Position numbers and translations under genes: made by a program. This document shows, piece after piece, positions 63,607 through 64,000 of a stretch of DNA of 64,000 nt. Positions within the stretch are counted from its first letter, which is position 1, and every line of letters starts with the position of its first letter. Below the pieces are notes generated by a model. The model made no database searches, was not told the origin of the DNA, and saw only the letters and a list, made by a program, of their open reading frames with translations. This stretch comes from Citrifermentans bemidjiense Bem (lineage in GTDB: Bacteria > Desulfobacterota > Desulfuromonadia > Geobacterales > Geobacteraceae): the NCBI RefSeq assembly GCF_000020725.1, contig NC_011146.1, forward strand, positions 372,001 through 436,000. Direction: 5' to 3'.

Positions 63607-64000
63607 GAAAAAACCTCCTGCAAAAGCTCTTGATAAATCTGTTCCGCCTCGGGCGAAAAGGGGACGAAGACCACCTTTTTCAGGTCCGGATAGCCCTCCA
63701 GTGCGGCCTTTGCCTCTTCCAGCGCGATCCTGCAGGCGAGGCGCATCGGGTAGCCGTAGACCCCGGCGCTGATGGCCGGGAAGGCGATGCTGGAGAGCCC
63801 ATTTTCGTGGGCCAGGCGGCAGGCGTTGCGGTAGCAGGAGCGAAGGAGTTCAGGCTCGCCGCGGCTCCCGCCGTGCCAGACCGGGCCGACCGTGTGTATC
63901 ACGTGGCGCGCCGGCAACCGGTAGCCGGCGGTGATCTTGGCCTCGCCGGTGGCGCACCCCGACAATGTTCTGCACTCGGCCAGAAGCTCGGGGCCTGCGG
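63603..64000 (-). CDS. Macro-domain protein (O-acetyl-ADP-ribose deacetylase type), 5' end beyond the window
   Basis: The frame is open to the right edge; 131 residues are visible. They run from [20 protein letters not shown] through [16 protein letters not shown] and [13 protein letters not shown] to FVPFSPE. The GxxTGEA and GVYGYP loops bind ADP-ribose in YmdB-like proteins. The N-terminal ~45 residues, with the catalytic Asn/Asp region, are missing. It is cotranscribed with dtd through a GTGA overlap. Confidence 0.9.

Overview
The window reads as chromosome of a Geobacteraceae-type bacterium (Desulfuromonadota; Geobacter, Geomonas or Citrifermentans are the obvious candidates). This is an inference from content: a tungsten-type aldehyde:ferredoxin oxidoreductase, a methylmalonyl-CoA:pyruvate transcarboxylase cluster, a beta-hydroxyacid dehydrogenase of the size of the Geobacter 4-hydroxybutyrate dehydrogenase, several bacterial enhancer-binding proteins for sigma-54, a GEMM-I riboswitch before an outer-membrane protein, and many G/C-rich palindromic repeats. 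No rRNA or tRNA gene was recognised. Most of the window is GC-rich; positions about 24.4-30.6 kb are clearly AT-rich.

Layout. 0-6.5 kb: a fused lysophospholipid transporter/acyltransferase/acyl-ACP ligase, an amidohydrolase and an enhancer-binding regulator. 6.7-12.7 kb: an OmpA-like protein, a small lipoprotein, arylamine N-acetyltransferase, LysR regulator, AEC transporter, a riboswitch-controlled outer-membrane protein, a metallo-beta-lactamase-fold protein and an XRE regulator. 12.7-15.2 kb: aldehyde oxidoreductase and its Tat-exported-type FeS partner. 15.5-18.6 kb: a GAF-PAS histidine kinase, a degenerate array of 20-21 bp repeats and a hypothetical protein. 18.8-24.4 kb: monooxygenase-like and cupin proteins, organomercurial lyase MerB, and a tandem duplication carrying NfeD plus an SPFH protein twice, with broken merB pieces. 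24.6-30.6 kb: a six-gene overlapping AT-rich operon (QueC-like PP-loop ATPase, membrane protein, SAMHD1-like HD protein, two DNA methyltransferases, a nucleotide kinase). I consider it the best candidate for an undescribed DNA-modification or defence system. 30.7-37.6 kb: a GAF-type sigma-54 regulator, a large conserved unknown, a PhnP-like hydrolase and a glycosyltransferase. 37.9-41.7 kb: the four transcarboxylase genes. 41.8-46.4 kb: a CHRD protein, an IS481-family element, rmuC, an alpha/beta hydrolase and a four-helix-bundle protein flanked by heptamer repeats. 46.5-55.4 kb: recC-recB-recD. 55.7-64 kb: deacetylase, EEP phosphatase, an unusual acetate kinase paralogue, metX under a SAM-I riboswitch, the beta-hydroxyacid dehydrogenase with a small membrane protein, a TIGR02757-type protein, a flavin-binding protein, dtd and a macro-domain protein cut by the window end.

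How the parts work together. The transcarboxylase moves a carboxyl group between methylmalonyl-CoA and pyruvate. RecBCD and RmuC handle DNA ends. The six-gene island joins DNA methylation with nucleotide-handling enzymes. Dispersed palindromes sit in most gaps and have entered coding sequence at several gene ends: inside recB, at the stop codons of the amidohydrolase and recD, and in the tail of the regulator at 5 kb. One palindrome is itself split by the insertion sequence, whose target duplication can be read exactly.
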